Shown: one piece after another, positions 1 to 14,800 of the stretch
How the letters are laid out: every line of letters starts with the position of its first letter
Position numbering within the stretch: position 1 is the stretch's first letter
Origin: Pegea sp. RAD2-039
Taxonomy: Eukaryota > Chordata > Thaliacea > Salpida > Salpidae
Assembly (NCBI GenBank): GCA_034620365.1
Contig: JAQGEQ010000354.1
Coordinates: forward strand, 186,001 to 250,000
Length of the DNA: 64,000 bases
Direction: 5' to 3'
Position numbers and translations under genes: made by a program
The notes under the pieces: generated by a model
Database searches by the model: none
Seen by the model: only the letters and a program-made list of their open reading frames with translations
What the model was told of the DNA's origin: nothing

Positions 1-2033
1 GTATTTTTACATTTGGTAATAGTATTTTAACTACTTTAAGTTGTTAAGTGTTTTCAGAAGATTTTTAGTTCATATCAAACTGATAACAAATAAAAAAGTA
101 ATTTTTGTATATTAGAGATCTACTGAATCACTAAATCAAAGATAGATTTAGTTTATAATTTCATTTTAATATATTATGTGTATATATCAAATCTACTACC
201 ACTCTTCAAAAGTTAAAATGAGTTCCAGACAGTTTCAGTTTCATGTTTGCTAAATAAACTGATAATAAATTTTCATAATCGATAGAATTTATTATTAACT
301 AAAAATCAAAAACTTTTCTAATGAAAGCTTTACTTGTATAATACCATCTTAAATTAAAAATTACAAAAAAAATAAACAAAATCATAGATATAACCTAAAA
401 AAAGGTTTAGTTAGATATATTTTTAATGGCACATTGCTTTTGTGGTATAGAAATATATAACAAAAAAGATTAGGTATCAAAGTATTTTTTTATAGGCTTA
501 ATTAAAAATAACAATAAGTAAAATTTATAATCTACCCACACACTTTTAAGCCGTGAACTCAAACCGGTTCGTTAAGATGTATAAACAAAAATTTTGTAAA
601 CTATTTTCTAGCATCAGTTGTACAAATTTAATAATATTTTCATCTCAAAGATCTATATTAGCATTTCCTCTCTTTGAATTTCTGATTCAACTTTAAGAGT
701 CAAGCCTCAGACTTTTTTACAATATATCTTATGAAAAAATTTAATTAAGTTGTTATAAAAAGCATTTAGAAATTACAAGATTTTTACAGCGTTGTTTAAA
801 ACCTTTTAATTGCTAATTATTTTTTTTAAATATTTGGAACTTACCTATAATATATTAGATGAAAATACGATGGACTACTTAGTACGATTATGTAAGACTT
901 AGATAGCTTTTTAAGACAATTTAAAGGTAATTATTGTTTGTAAGTAGTCAGTGTAGTTGAAAAAACTGAAGAACTTCAACGTTTCTACTTTCTCCAATAG
1001 CTACTATTTAGTTATAGCCTTGAGCGTTTCTAGCTAAGTTTTGTTTGATATTTTGCAACAAATAGTTTGTTGCTGATAATGAAAGAAATTTTAATCTCCA
1101 ATATTTTCCGATCCTCAATTTTCACTCTATTATTTGCTGTCGAGATTTAGCTGATGTGAATTTCAGTTTTAGTTGAGCAATTGCTCTCTGTTAATCTATT
1201 TCAGATATTTTTGAATCTCTTGTGGCAGTATTGTCGAATCGATTATTTAAATTGTATACCTCGATAACTTTGTAGTTAAAATTAGAAGTGTCTAAACCTG
1301 TTGAAATTCAAACAGTAACAGAAATGTATTTTAAGATGTTCAAAATTGTATTTGATTTCGAAAGTTCAGCTATAGAAGCAAAAAAGAAAGATTATCTTTA
1401 AATATTCTACTAGCTTCGTCTAATCATAGTACTTTACAATCAATCACTAAGTACAACATACAAAATTTCGATCCAACTTTAAATATTTCTTTACAATCAG
1501 AAAACCTTTTGTGCAATTCTGTACAAGTCAGCATTTCAAATTTGATATTTTTAAAAGCAGTTAATAGCTTAAGAGAAGCACACACCTAAATTTCGATTGA
1601 AAAAATAAATAAGTGACAAATTCTGACAAAATAAATAGTAAAGCTCAATAAAAGAATACAAAAATAAACAGTTATTCCAGTTTTGAAAATTTAACACTTA
1701 ATGTTGGTTCCATATTAATCAGTAATTATCAGATATTATCTTGAAAGCTCAAACAACAATTGATATAAAAACCATTTAAGTTTTCAACAGACCATTAAAA
1801 TGGTCTTTTGTCTATTATATGCAACGTTATGGCAAGATCAGCACGTCGCTTTGAAAATATCCGAAGAAAGATGATTAAATGATTAATACTTTTGTTTATA
1901 CAAAAGTAGTTTAAGAAGAAACAATTGAAGATGTTAAAAAACAAGTTTTGTTGGTTTTAAAGTAAATGATTATAAAGAGAAGACATTTTCACCTGGTGCG
2001 AAAAGGCAAAAGAAAAATGCTTAGAAGCAAGTT
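1..2033. other. AT-rich flank, no gene recognised
   Basis: Very AT-rich sequence with stop codons in all frames and no protein family I recognise. The last part, next to 2034, should hold the 3' UTR of the trefoil gene on the minus strand. I see no repeat, RNA gene or conserved motif here. Confidence 0.5.
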
Positions 2034-5000
2034 TTAGGGAACTTCACTCTTCTGGAAGCAAAAGGGAGCTTGTACATAAAGCTCAACTTGATAACAGCAC
2101 TCTTTGATTTTCACACATTCAAAATAATCCCTGGCAGGGCATGGAACTCGATCTGTTGGAAGTAATTCATCTCTGAACTGGCACTTAGATGTAGTTGCTG
2201 AAAAATGAAACAAATTTCAGTTAAATCAAAACTAACAACCAGAAACTTACGTGAAGTTGGTGGAAGTGGAGGTGGGGCATCAGGTTTCTTAATTTCAACC
2301 GCTGAAATAAAAAGGTTGTCATAATTCTGAAAGATGATGGTGTCACAATCACTTACCGCGTTTCTTGAAGCAGAATGGAGGATTTGAAGCGAGTCCTAGA
2401 GCTTGATCTAACAGACTTGCAGTTGTCTTCTCATAACAACATCCTGCCTTCTCACAACTTTCTTGACTCACAAGCTTATTGACATCAACTGCAAACAAGC
2501 ACGCTTAATATCGTTACCACGCAACATAGGACAATTACTTCCGCCTTGTTTTACAGGGAAACATCCTTCTTTTGTTCCTACGCTACTACATAGTACATCG
2601 GCAGGCAAAAATGTGTCTGAAATTAGAAAATATTTCTCGTGATGCACGTGTAAGTATGACGTCACTCACATTTCTTGTAATAGCACCAAGGTGTTGCAGT
2701 AAGCCCAGTACCGAAATTTGAAGTGCTGTCATAGCAACATTGTGGATTTGATAAACATTCATCAGCACTGATACCTTAAAAACAAAAAGTTGTAGTTATG
2801 GTTGCCATGGAAACAGATGTTAGTTACCTGGTTCACCGCAGTTGATTCGTTCCGCTGGTAGAACGTTGTAGCATTGACCTAGAAATCAATATTAGAAAAA
2901 TCAAAGGATCAGAAGTTCTTTTAACTCACCTCTACTTCGAGAGCTGAAACAAGCTGGGATACTCGTATCACTGATCACTTTCACGTAGCAACAGCCAATC
3001 GCTTCACACTTATCCTTACCGTCGTCAAGCCACGCCACATCGTTGCCCATACAAGCGACGCGATCTTCTAGGGGCGTTGTGAAGCAACCAGGGAAAGTTT
3101 TCGTGATCAAATCCTTCACAACTAAAACATTGAAGTTTAGCGGCTGATGACGTCAAAAGTCAGACTTACTTGAAGATGAGGCAGCTACTGGTGCAGGAAG
3201 AACGGCACCAAACCCTCCAGGACTACTGGTTGCCAGGACGCCTCCAGATGCAATATCGGGTCCGTTGGTAGGGTATGGGTTAGGAGTGACCCCATGTGGG
3301 GCCCAAATAAACCCAGGATTGAAACTACCTCTTGATACTACTGGCTGTTGATAGATGAAAGTGAAAGAAAGATTGAGATTACGAGTTTTGTTACCGGTCC
3401 AGTTGGGATGGGGACTCGGAATTTGCCATATGGGTTCAAAGCATTCCACCAATTTTCTTGACCAGTTCCTACTAACCGGTTATTAATTGTTGCAACTGCA
3501 GGTAGGCCAGTACTAACGATCCCTAAACACCATCTGTTAGTTTCTATGGAGATGGAAAAAAGCTTCCAACTTACAAGGAATTCCATCAGGATAGAAGTTA
3601 CTGAGTTCTGGAAGATCTCCACCAAACACTGAATTGACGATATAATCTTCATCCCATACACTTGCAGCAAATCCAACACCTTTTTGAAGCATCGACACGT
3701 TACTATGACAATCCAACGCGATTAACTACTAACCGATTGTTCCTAAAATATTTTCGTAACAAATTGGTTTCCCGCCATCAGGGTTGTCTTTCAAACAGCA
3801 GCCAGCATTGAAACATTCTAGTGATGAAGCGTAAGGTTTGTTTGATAAAGCGCGACAACCGATTTGAAGATCAGCTGTATGAACCGCACATACGTAATCT
3901 GAAAAAATCAGCCAATATTTTATAATTCAAACCCCGCAAAGTTTCTAATGTTCCCCGATATTTTGATAATTGTAAATTACGAAAAATCAAATTTCAATTT
4001 AATCCGATGAAGCGGTGTTCTTATAAAATTAATTAAATTTCTAAAATTCACCGAAAGCTGAAACTCCAAAAAGTTCTGTGAAAGACTTATCGGGAGCTAA
4101 AGCAGGAATTTTTTCATTCTTAGCTAAAGACATGATCATGGCTGGAGTTATTTTATTCGGGTTTTGTTTTTTTGTTTCTATAAATCGTGCAAACAAGGCT
4201 TCATTTTGAGGGTAACTTGGTTTTCCAGAAACTGTTAATAAAAAGCAGATTGTAAAAGTAGAATTTATTTTTAGAAAAAATGAACTAACATTGTTTGCTG
4301 AGTTGTGAAGCAATAAGCAAATTTTTTGCTGTGTTTGTGTTTCCTGATAACATCGCCTTGAAGGCAGCTGTAGTTAATGGATCAAAGTCTGTAATAAATA
4401 GTTAGTTAATTACACATTAAAGTTTTATGTACTGAAGAAAATTTAAATTTTTCGAAAACTTGTTAAATTACAGAGATTTATAGAGATTCAAAGACGCTGT
4501 TGATTAAAACAAAGATTAAACTTAACTTAGCAAATACTAAGATAGTTTGTTTAAATAGAAATTTACAAATTCAGTATTAGAATCAATCGAACTTTAAGAT
4601 ACAGATCGAAATACTAGACTATAAGTAATCCATTTAAGTTGTTATATCTGAACTTACTGGTAGACAACATACTGTCAATGATTGAGTCTGTGATAGTTTT
4701 TGTTGTCAGTTCTTTTTTATCGATTATACTTCTAATAACCAATCGAGTCATTGGATCAGATGGTAACGTTGCTGAAAAATAAAGCTGTGTGATACTTGTT
4801 ATGAAAACAAATTTTAAACTCACTTGCAAACTTTGCGAGAAAATGCTCTTTAACAACACCACTTTCGCCGGCCATCAGCAGTTTAATAATAAGAGGATCC
4901 AAACCTGTCAGTTAAAAGTTTGTTCAGTTTCAGTTTTGAGAGTTTTTTAGCTAACCATAGCTTTCTGCAATTTGCTTGTAAAGAAAAGATTTGATATCTC

Positions 5001-5855
5001 CATTTTGCAACAATAATATTTGTAGAGTGTCAAGCTCAAGATTATTCGCTGCAAATATAAATATTTAAAGTTATTCGAGTTTGTAGCAGTTGTTAAAATA
5101 TCTTACTTTCTTGCAATTGTAATAATTTTGTGACTGAATCTGTATCATCATCAGATAAATAGTAGAAAACTTCACCGTTTGGAATGGCTGAAAAATTATT
5201 CTCGTGTAAAACATCAACAAAAGGAGCTTGTTTCACTTACAATCTGCTATAAGAGCGTTGATGATATTTTGTGAGACACCATCTTTCTTCATTTGAAGAA
5301 TGGTCATCAAGCTAATCATGTTTGAATTGTCACCAGTAAGTATATCAGCATTTGGACGTTTAGGATTGTATGTTCCTTCTTTCATTAAACCTTCTAAACC
5401 AATCATCTGTTTCTCTGAACCTGGGTAAGGGGCAATGAAGTTGGTATCTGTAAACAAAAATAAGGATAAATGATTGTTTAGAAGATTACAAAGACCTACT
5501 TTTTGATCGGTAGCATTTGCGTTCTTCATCATAACAGCACCCTCTGGTTAAGGAAACAGTAAAATTTCAAATTTGTGAAATAATGAATAAAAACAAATTT
5601 TGTTTAATAATCAGTTTATAGAAAAGAGCTGTAAGAGATACAAAGCATAAAATTTAAAACGTTCGAAGAATCTTCTCTATGTTTGAGGTTTGGGAACAAT
5701 TTTGTTCAAACTCTATACCTGTTCTTACAAAAATTCTCAGATATTCCAGGGTAGCCACAGACTTCCCGTCGTTCAAGAGTGATGTCACAATCATTTGATC
5801 CGTTAACAAAGCAAAATAGAAGAGCGATTACTAAGAATCTCAAAGAGCAACTCAT
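2034..5855 (-). CDS. Secreted multi-trefoil (P-domain) protein
   Basis: A 20-exon gene encoding about 793 residues. It opens with a signal peptide (MSCSLRFLVIALLFCFVNG) followed by a classic trefoil domain (CGYPGIS ... GCCYDE). Exons 3-9 (roughly residues 60-345) encode short leucine-rich helical modules of 27-38 residues, several starting with Asp-Pro-Leu or Asp-Pro-Met. Exon 10 carries trefoil 2, exons 12-13 a Pro/Gly-rich linker, and exons 14-20 four more trefoils, each with a Cys-Cys-Tyr core. Exons: 5719-5855, 5500-5543, 5241-5447, 5107-5187, 4956-5048, 4824-4904, 4658-4771, 4290-4388, 4052-4231, 3734-3898, 3575-3679, 3395-3522, 3170-3344, 2930-3121, 2828-2878, 2670-2774, 2539-2616, 2357-2488, 2251-2301, 2034-2197. 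Almost every intron is phase 1, as in shuffled extracellular modules. Trefoil proteins are mucosal or extracellular; a mucus or gut-surface role is inferred. The middle block is not recognised. Confidence 0.85.
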
Positions 5856-8800
5856 CTTTATGACAGAATGATGGTTTTCAGTTCAAACGTTTTGTAATAA
5901 AACAATGATTTATTTACAGAAACAGCTAGAAATTATTAGCCCTAAATAAATAAAAAATAATAAATATATAAAACGTATTTGACAACACAGTCGATTGAAG
6001 ATATTTAGTTGTAGTAAATACCTTGAAATTTTAATTACTAGAAATAGGAAATTGAAAAATAAATCAAAATCTATGACATCAAAGTAGCTTAAATTAAGAA
6101 GCAAATATTTTTCGATCAGAAAAAATTAAGTTAACTTAGAATAACGATCAATTAGAATAAATGTAATTTTCCCCTAAAACATTTACAGCGCAAGTTTAAA
6201 ATTATTTCGGTAGCATGTAATATAGACTTATGCTTTATTTATACATAAAATCACAAATTAAAGAAACAGGAATATTATTCTTATGAATAGGCTATTGTAA
6301 ATAGTAAAAATTGTAAAAAATGCATCTACCAAATCTAAGTTCACGTAATTGTATTACTTGATTTACAACTTGTTTCTTGTAGTAGTCTCGAGAATATCTA
6401 GGTTACGTAAGAAAGAACTTGTTCATCAAAGTTTAGTTGACAATACAGTTTACCGAAGAAACCACAAAAAATATTCGAATAAAAAATAAAGAATTACTTA
6501 TATATTTCTAAATCTAGATATAAATCATAAAATATTTTTTAATTAAAACCTTGTTTTATACAAAAATTGTTGGTTAGTATATTCTTTAGATAAAGAGCTG
6601 TTTTAAGGATCCACTTTTGCCACGCCTAAACCCACACTGAGGGAAAGATTTTTTGGAATTTGATTTATTATGAAAAGTTTGTACCAAGAAATTTCTTTCG
6701 ATTTGTTGTTCTATAATCTTTAGATAGCTCTGAAAAGTTACTTTATTGAAATCATGCAAGGAAAATGTTGAAAATTATAAATGAAACTAAATTGGTTTTA
6801 TTTAAGTTTTGTTAAACAATTTATTTATAATTCAATTTTACAAAAATCGTTAGTAAGAAGAAGAGCATACAAAGAAGTTGAGTATCGATATACATTCTAT
6901 GAATAAATCTAATCCGGATAAAGTGGGTTTTGAAAAAAGTAAAGAAAATAATGTAAGTATATTTACTATTTGCAAATATGTAGATTTGTAAATATTGTAA
7001 ATATTTTCGAGATAGTTAAATATACTTAGAGTTATTATTAGTAAAACTGTTTACTTATTGATACGTTAGTTCAAAATTAAGATTAGTTCGTAAATTAACT
7101 TTAATTAGATAAGTTGAATCAACTTTTACAAAAATAAACCAAGAAAACTATGTTCAGGCGTCCCATACTTACGACTCGTTGGTATCATCCAGAATTTATT
7201 TCGATACTAGAAATAAGTAATTGAAAAATTACTTAAATTTGATTTAATTTATATAAAGGTAGCAAAATTGGAGTCAGAGTACTAAGAAAGCTTGGCAATC
7301 TCAACCTATTCATCTCACCTCAATTCCAGCCAGATTGGGCGTTGTCCAAAGATAGATCTTTTAGATCAAGTTTCTAATAACAGATCTGAAGTACTAACTA
7401 AAAACTTTAGCTTATATACTTTTTACATTTTGTCTTCTTTCTTTATTCGATATGTTTGTTCTCTTCAAATAAAACCACAAAACTTCTTTCTTCTGCTTTC
7501 AGCTTCTTGCTACAGATATTTATCTATTGTTTCTATAGAAACAACTGAAATTTTTCATTGATAAATTATTTTATCTTATTTTCTGCTTACTTTGAAGATA
7601 TTATTGATTAACAGTCTGAATCCTTTCATAATAACTTATTTCAACCAGTAGCAGAGTCATTAAAATCTTCCTCTTTCTAATGTTCGAGTTCACGTAAACA
7701 AGTTAAGTTTTAAGTTGTGGTAAATTGTATATAAAACTGGCTTTGTCTTGTCCATTAACATAAACATCATTCTTATGTTTTTATTTAAGTTAATATTTTG
7801 ACTGATTGTTTGACAAAATCAAAGTGATATAAAAATATATGTAATGGCCTTGTGATAAGACAAAAATAGAATAAACTTGCTTCAGGCTTCTATGACGTAA
7901 ATGATGATGAAATAACTAACAAAAATATTTTTAATTAACAATAGAAATTGAAAAAGTATATATATTCATATAGAATTTATTAAAATTTTTTGAAATATTT
8001 GTTCTTTTGAAATTTTTTTGTGTATAAAAAGTTGAACTTTCATAGATTATAAAAGATTTTTTAAACTATGAAATTTACTATTTAAGTTAAAATCTAGTAG
8101 CTGTTTCTACTTAACCATTTAAGGCAAGTATTATTTTATTGATGAGGAATAATAGATTACAATTACTATCGACATGAACTTGTCTGTATTCTTCTCTACT
8201 AATTTTGATGATAAAGTAGCTTCAAAACAGTTTATAAATAAAGTTTGTGTGAAACTAAACACTTCAATCAAAAGTTCACAAATATAATTAATCTGTAATT
8301 CGAAAATATAATTTTTTAATAATTTTAAGAAAAATAAAACTAGATACAAGTTTATAGAAATCAAAATCTGGTAAACACTTTGAGAAAAGATGAACAATTA
8401 TATTGATGTAGAATAATTATTTTTATTGCCTAAAACTGGTATGAATTTGACAACAAAATTAAAAATTAGAAGCTGGTAACATGAAAATTTGCAACAAAGC
8501 CTGTACTTTAATTACTTTTTAATATTTACCTATGTTACAAAAAGGATTTATACCAGGAGATATCAAATCAATCGCTTAACTAAAATTGATGTTACTACCA
8601 ATATTGAATTATCACGTATTCTAGTCTTTAATCAGTATATTAAATATAAAGTTTTAGTTGTTTTTAACCGGAAGTTGAACAACACTATGGGTTATACCTT
8701 AAAAATGCAGCAGTCTGAAAATTTATTGCTTAATCAGACATTTGTCTACGTCATCATCTACAACAATATGTTTTGAATTGTAAAAAATTCGTAGAAAAAG

Positions 8801-11800
8801 CGAAACTGAAAATGTTTTTAAGGACTTTGAAAAGATTGTTTTTACGGAAGTTAACTAAATACTGTGAAATTAAAAAAATAATGATTTTATAAATTGTTAT
8901 CAAATATTCAAGTAATAACCTTTACATAAAAATTAGTGTTTAGCTTTTTAGCTATCAAAAATTTGTTTGAAGTAATATTTGTAGCTTTGAAAGGAACAAA
9001 TATCTCGACGTTTTTCCTTTTTAGAATAATTGGTTTTATTGTCAATGAGACAAATAAAGCAATTAACTATCTGCAGAAGTTCATTAAAAATTTCAAATTG
9101 CCACATGAGGTAATTATACAAATAATATAATAAAATTGATTATCTTTTTATTGCTCAGCAATATTTTAAAATCAATAATTTACAAATAAATGTCAAATTT
9201 TTCTTAACAAATATTTTTTTGGATTACAAAATATATAAACCAACAAAACTGGATATATTGACAACTAATCTAAATTGCCTAAGGTCCAAACTCATCTAAA
9301 CATTTGTCTGATTAAAAATAAGAAAAATCTATAAAAGAATTGAAAGGATGCCTAACAGAATGCGAAAAATCTGTAGCAAAGGTCCAAAATTTTATTTCCT
9401 ATTTTTAATCTTGTTTTGGTTTCACAATTATGCCAGAAAGTTCTCTGAAGTTACCCAAGCTGTCAATAAAGGTTTTGGAATACTCACAGCTGTGATTAAT
9501 TAAAAATACTTTAATTATTTTAAAACTTTTATTTGGATATTATATCTTAAATCACAACAATTAGTCTCGAATATTTATTCTTTAAATTTTTTTCAAAATA
9601 TGGATAAAGGCTTTTCACTGCAACAGAATAGTTGTATGAAATAAGAAAATTGTGAATTTGTATACTTTTTATAAATGCAACCAAAATAAATAAAAAAATA
9701 AATCCATGTAAAACTATTTTTAGAAATACCAATAAAATGTTTGTTTAAAGTTTGTACAGTTACATAAATATGGATGATTGGAAAATTATATTTCTATAAA
9801 AAAAAAGGATGATAAATTGTTGCTGTTTCATCTAAAAAAAAAATGTTCATTTAAGAGCTTCAACCATAATGTAATGAATGAGATTACACAAAATTGTTGT
9901 CTAAAGCCTACGCTTTAACATTAGAAGTTGGATTAATTCAAAACAAATTAATCGATTATTGAAAACAGAGAATTTTATTCTTATTACAAAATTATTGTAA
10001 AACATATTCAGTTTTAAAGGACAAAAATTAGAGTAACTTTATAATAACGGTATGCTTACATTGTACAGTTAAAATTTGCTTTTTACAAGAAGATTTGATG
10101 TTAGAATAGTTGATAAATCTTAACAAAAATATTATGATAAAAATGAAGTTTTTAAACGAAACAGAACTGAACATAAAACTTTAAATAATATTTAGTTGAC
10201 AAAACACTGATTTTTATTTTACTGATGTTTTATTTTCGTTTAGTTTAAAATGTTAAAAATTTCAATAACTTGAAATTAGTAAAGATTTTTTATATAAGTT
10301 TACAACGTTGTTAAAATATTAATGAAAATATCGTTTTTGATTAAAACTTGGATTATAACAAATTTTTCTTTACAACTCAAAACAACTGTTTTTTCAACAG
10401 ATTTAATAAGCATTTCTAAAATTTTTTCTTTCTGTCTTAGTTTTATAAAACTAATTTAAATCGTTTAAAGTTTTATTTTTTAATTGAATTTTCTTATCGA
10501 ATAAACATAGAAATATCGTTATAATAATATTTGTTTCAAAGTTATACTTTATGGTTTCAAGAAATCTTTCATACTTTAATGATTGTTCTAATAAATTCTG
10601 AAATATATTCTGTTTGTTGGTAGAAGAAAACGTCACTAAAACAAAATAGATGAAAATCGATCTTAAGAGCGATAAGATATTTGCATTGAATTTTTTAATC
10701 TAATCTTCTGACATTACAAAATATTTTTTAACAAACCAATAAGGAATTTTGAAATAATAAATCAGTTTTGAGTAACTTCTATTCATAAATGATTTCCATA
10801 AATTGTAACGAATTGAAGGAAAATTCCAAAAAACTTTTTTTAGCTTCATTAAAATTGAGATTATTGTTTCATTTTTTACATTAAAAACTTGAAGTTTGGC
10901 AACTATTACTATTAGACCGTTGAAAATATTCTTATTTTTCAAATGTCTCTAGACATTAAAGAGCTTTACAGACATTAAAGAGCTTTACAAAGTTACAAAA
11001 CATCAAATGAATTTCTTAGCTTTTAATATTTCCATTTAGTTTTGTTTTATATTCAATACTAAGATTAATCTGTAGACAGCTCTTCATTTGAAAAACAAGG
11101 TATTCATTTATTTACTCTTCATTTTTATTCGACTTCTTCTACAGAAATTCAATTTTAATTAAATTTAAAACCAAATTTTTAACGTGTTTAAATGATAAAT
11201 AAACATGTTCAAATGAAAATTAGAAAAACTTAAAGGCATAAAAAATATTTTAAATGTGAAAGATTGCTTCATACCAATGTTTCTTTCAATATCAAAATAT
11301 AATTCATTTTAAAGCCTGAGTAACTAAAACCATAAAATAAAGAACTTTAAAAATATTCCTTACATTTTAAATTTGTTATGTTACTGATATCATTTTATTT
11401 TTAACTTCGCATAAAAGATAGTGAAAATGTTTGTTAAGTTAAATCAGCCTCAACTTTTTAGTGCATCACAATCTTAATCTTTCAAAAATGATCTTTTTAA
11501 TCATTATCATAAAATTTTGATATGGTTGTCAAAAACATTAAAACGAAAACTTTTTTAGAAAAATAAACCTCTTGCCTAAAGTGATACCTTTATACTGTAT
11601 GTTATGATGACCTACTATATCACAGTGAAGAATTATAAAATAAAGCTTCTTTTTGACTTAAAGTTTTTTACATCCATATTCTCTTATCAGTTTGTGCTTA
11701 CATACCTAGCTTGAAGTTTTTAGTTTAACTCAAACATCTTGTAGATACACAAAAGCGTCCTTTGAAAGTATTTTTGCTTATATAAACTAAAAAAGATTAA

Positions 11801-14800
11801 ATATAAGTATGTGCACCTAAAAATGGATTTTTATTTTTCGAACTGTATATCTAGGTTTAAAAATAAATTTTAGAAGAAAGCTTACATAAAATGTGATTGA
11901 AATATATAGAAATCTTCCTAGATTACTATACCCAAGAATAGAACTCTGATGTTGTTCGAAATTTATAAACACTAGTTTCCTAGATTAAACAGAAAAGTGT
12001 TAATCTGATTTGCTGTAAACAGGCAATTAATAATTTGAAAAATTTAGACTTTTTTTCTATTTTCATCGTGGTAATAACTTAATTGGTAGAAACAGTGGCT
12101 TTTTCTCACCATCCTTTAAAGAGGTTAACTTGTTACAAGAAGACAACATCCGAAAACATCTTTTGAATTAATTTGAAAACTAAAAATTCTTTAAATGCAT
12201 TTCCGAAAAATTATAAAAGATGAAAACGATTAAATAAATTTCAGCTTCGATACTAGGAATTAAAAAGACTTTAAAATATTTATTAGGTAAACCTAATGCT
12301 GCTCACAACATTTTTTATATTCTTGTATATTTCCATCATTGAGTTAAATGTAAAAAATTTGAAAACATTTAGATAAGAAATAATTTTTTATTACGAATAT
12401 TTTAATCAGTTTTATCCTACTAACATCAAACGATTGACAAATAAAATGCTGTTGACAAAAAACACAAAATTTACAGCATTATGTAACAAAAACACGAAAC
12501 ATTTTTTTGGTTGAAAAAATATTTTCAGTTTTAAGAAAAGTGACGTGGCTTTATTTGTATTGAATTCAACTTTTGCCAAACTTCAAACCCATTATCAAAA
12601 TATTATTCAACTCTAACAAACAGTAAATTCAAAAAAGCAGCTACTTGATCGCGTGATTAAACCCAGTTGTTTGTTGTGACAGATAAAATCAATTTTGATT
12701 GCATTAAAGACTAATCGTTTTTCTGAGCTAAAACCACAGTATTCTAGCTTGATCCAAAATAAAAATCGGCTGTTTTATATAATTGATTAGATTAAAGGTA
12801 TTAAATTTTAATTAAAAACTTTTCGTACACATCCACTATTTATACAAAAAACAGATTTTAATCAGGATTTTTTATAAAAACTCACATCTAAAGTTGTTAT
12901 AAAATATAAAATCTTATGTCAACAGTTTTTCCAAGTTAATCTTGTTGAAAAATATAAATGTTTTAAATAAAATATCTATTTGAAGTTTTTATTGCTTGGT
13001 ACTGTTATCATCCCAATTATGCACTCCTGATGTTTTCTTTCACCACTATTGCTGTAAACTGTTAGAGATGTTGATGCCTTTCTGCATGCGTAATAGGTTT
13101 TAGTTGTGATAGAGAGCAGTTGATATTGAGGTAATTGCAACTTCTTTTTTTTGTCTCTTATGTCTTTAGAGTGTCAAAACTGAAATTTTTTTCTTATTTT
13201 ATGGAATTTTAAAAAGTATTTTTTTCAAATTTAACCACCAAATTTTAAAATATTTTCAAACTTTATTTGATCTAATAGACAATAATTTTATTATCACAAA
13301 ACTTTTTAAACTTTCATATTTTTTAAGTTTCAGTGAAATGTAAAAATAAAAAAGATTATCTATTTATAAGTTTTTTTTTGTAACAAAAATACTTTGAACT
13401 AAAATTTGATTATTGTTTTAAAATGTTGAAGTATATCTGAATACAATAAAATTAAATCAAAAATTTATTAGTATAAAAATTCTTTTCTGTTAATAAAATA
13501 TTTATTTTTATTAAATATTTATCTTATTTAAAATTGTTTGTATAAATACTTAAAAATGAAAAACTCTGTTGTTAACTGTGGTAACAACATAACTATTTGT
13601 TTTTACCACTCCATTGAGATTAAGTATTGCTTATGTCAAGTCTATTTGATATAAACTGTTTTGAAATAACTTATTTTTAACATCATATTCGAAGTTTTTC
13701 AAAAATATAAAAGATTAATTATATTTGAAAATTTGTTTGATTTTTGTCGATTCTTTTTCTATGTAATGAAAATGACTTCAAAAATGAGAATTGTTTTAAT
13801 CATTAGCAGTTCAAAAAAATTAAATTTTTCCTTTATTTTTCCTAAATGATCACTTTATTCAGTAATTTTTTAATATTTAAAATAGGCTAACTCATAGCAA
13901 ATCTGTTTTATATGTTTCCAGTCACAACACTCTATTAAACATTTAAACTTGGTTTATATTAAAAAGAAAACAGATTATAAATCATTACAACAATTTTTCA
14001 ACTTTCAAAAGGTCAACTTTAAAGGTTTTTATAGTCATTAAGCTGTATCTAAAATTTTAGTATGAGCATTGGGCAATCATTTAAAGATTATCTGAAATTA
14101 TAATTCGATTGAAAATTATTTCATAGTTTAGTCTCGGTATGAAAAGAATTTTGAAGCAAATCTTAAGAGAAAAACTTTGTAGGTACTCCTAAACCAAAGC
14201 AGTGCAAATACTGTATAGATAGTTCACACTTAGTTAATTATTTATGCAAATATTATGGTGCAAATAATTAGTTTTTAAATCAGTAAAAATATTTTTAAAG
14301 TAAAATCATTAAAATTAAAACGTTTAGATTGATAGTAAGAAAATTTAAAAAAATCTAATATCTATTTAATAATATCTATATTTTTAGATTGAAAAAATTA
14401 TGTTAATTATCTAAAGTAAAAACTTTTAGAAAGCAAAGTCAAATTAAAATTACTTTCTTTGAAATGCAAATAGACTGTTTTCATTTAAGTAGAGAAAAAG
14501 AAAACTATAAAAAGAAGATAGAAGCAAATTACTGTATCAATCTAATATTCGAGTATCAAAGTGAAAAGAGGAAAAAAGTTTGTTAATTTAGAGCTAATAT
14601 AAAAAGAAAATTCTCTAATGAATGTCAATTATAAGTAGACTTTTTATTAATGGTTCTGTTAATAATCAATTATTCTATTTATTACATTGAATTTTAATGC
14701 TATAAATGTTTCATGAAGATTCAGAAATACTTCCTTGAGAAAATATTTTTTGATCTTGTCAAAAATTACTAGATTTTTTCAATTTTCCTTAATTGCAGCA

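Noticed and set aside
2489-2517. An apparent 29-nt intron in the trefoil gene (gtaacg ... ttgcag)
   Set aside because: It keeps the frame, but an alternative donor 21 bases earlier (gtaattg) gives a 50-nt intron of the same phase and leaves exactly six cysteines in the trefoil domain instead of seven.
7292-7561. 89-residue plus-strand frame in the 11-kb spacer
   Set aside because: No known motif, no supporting splice context and AT-driven composition; likely chance.
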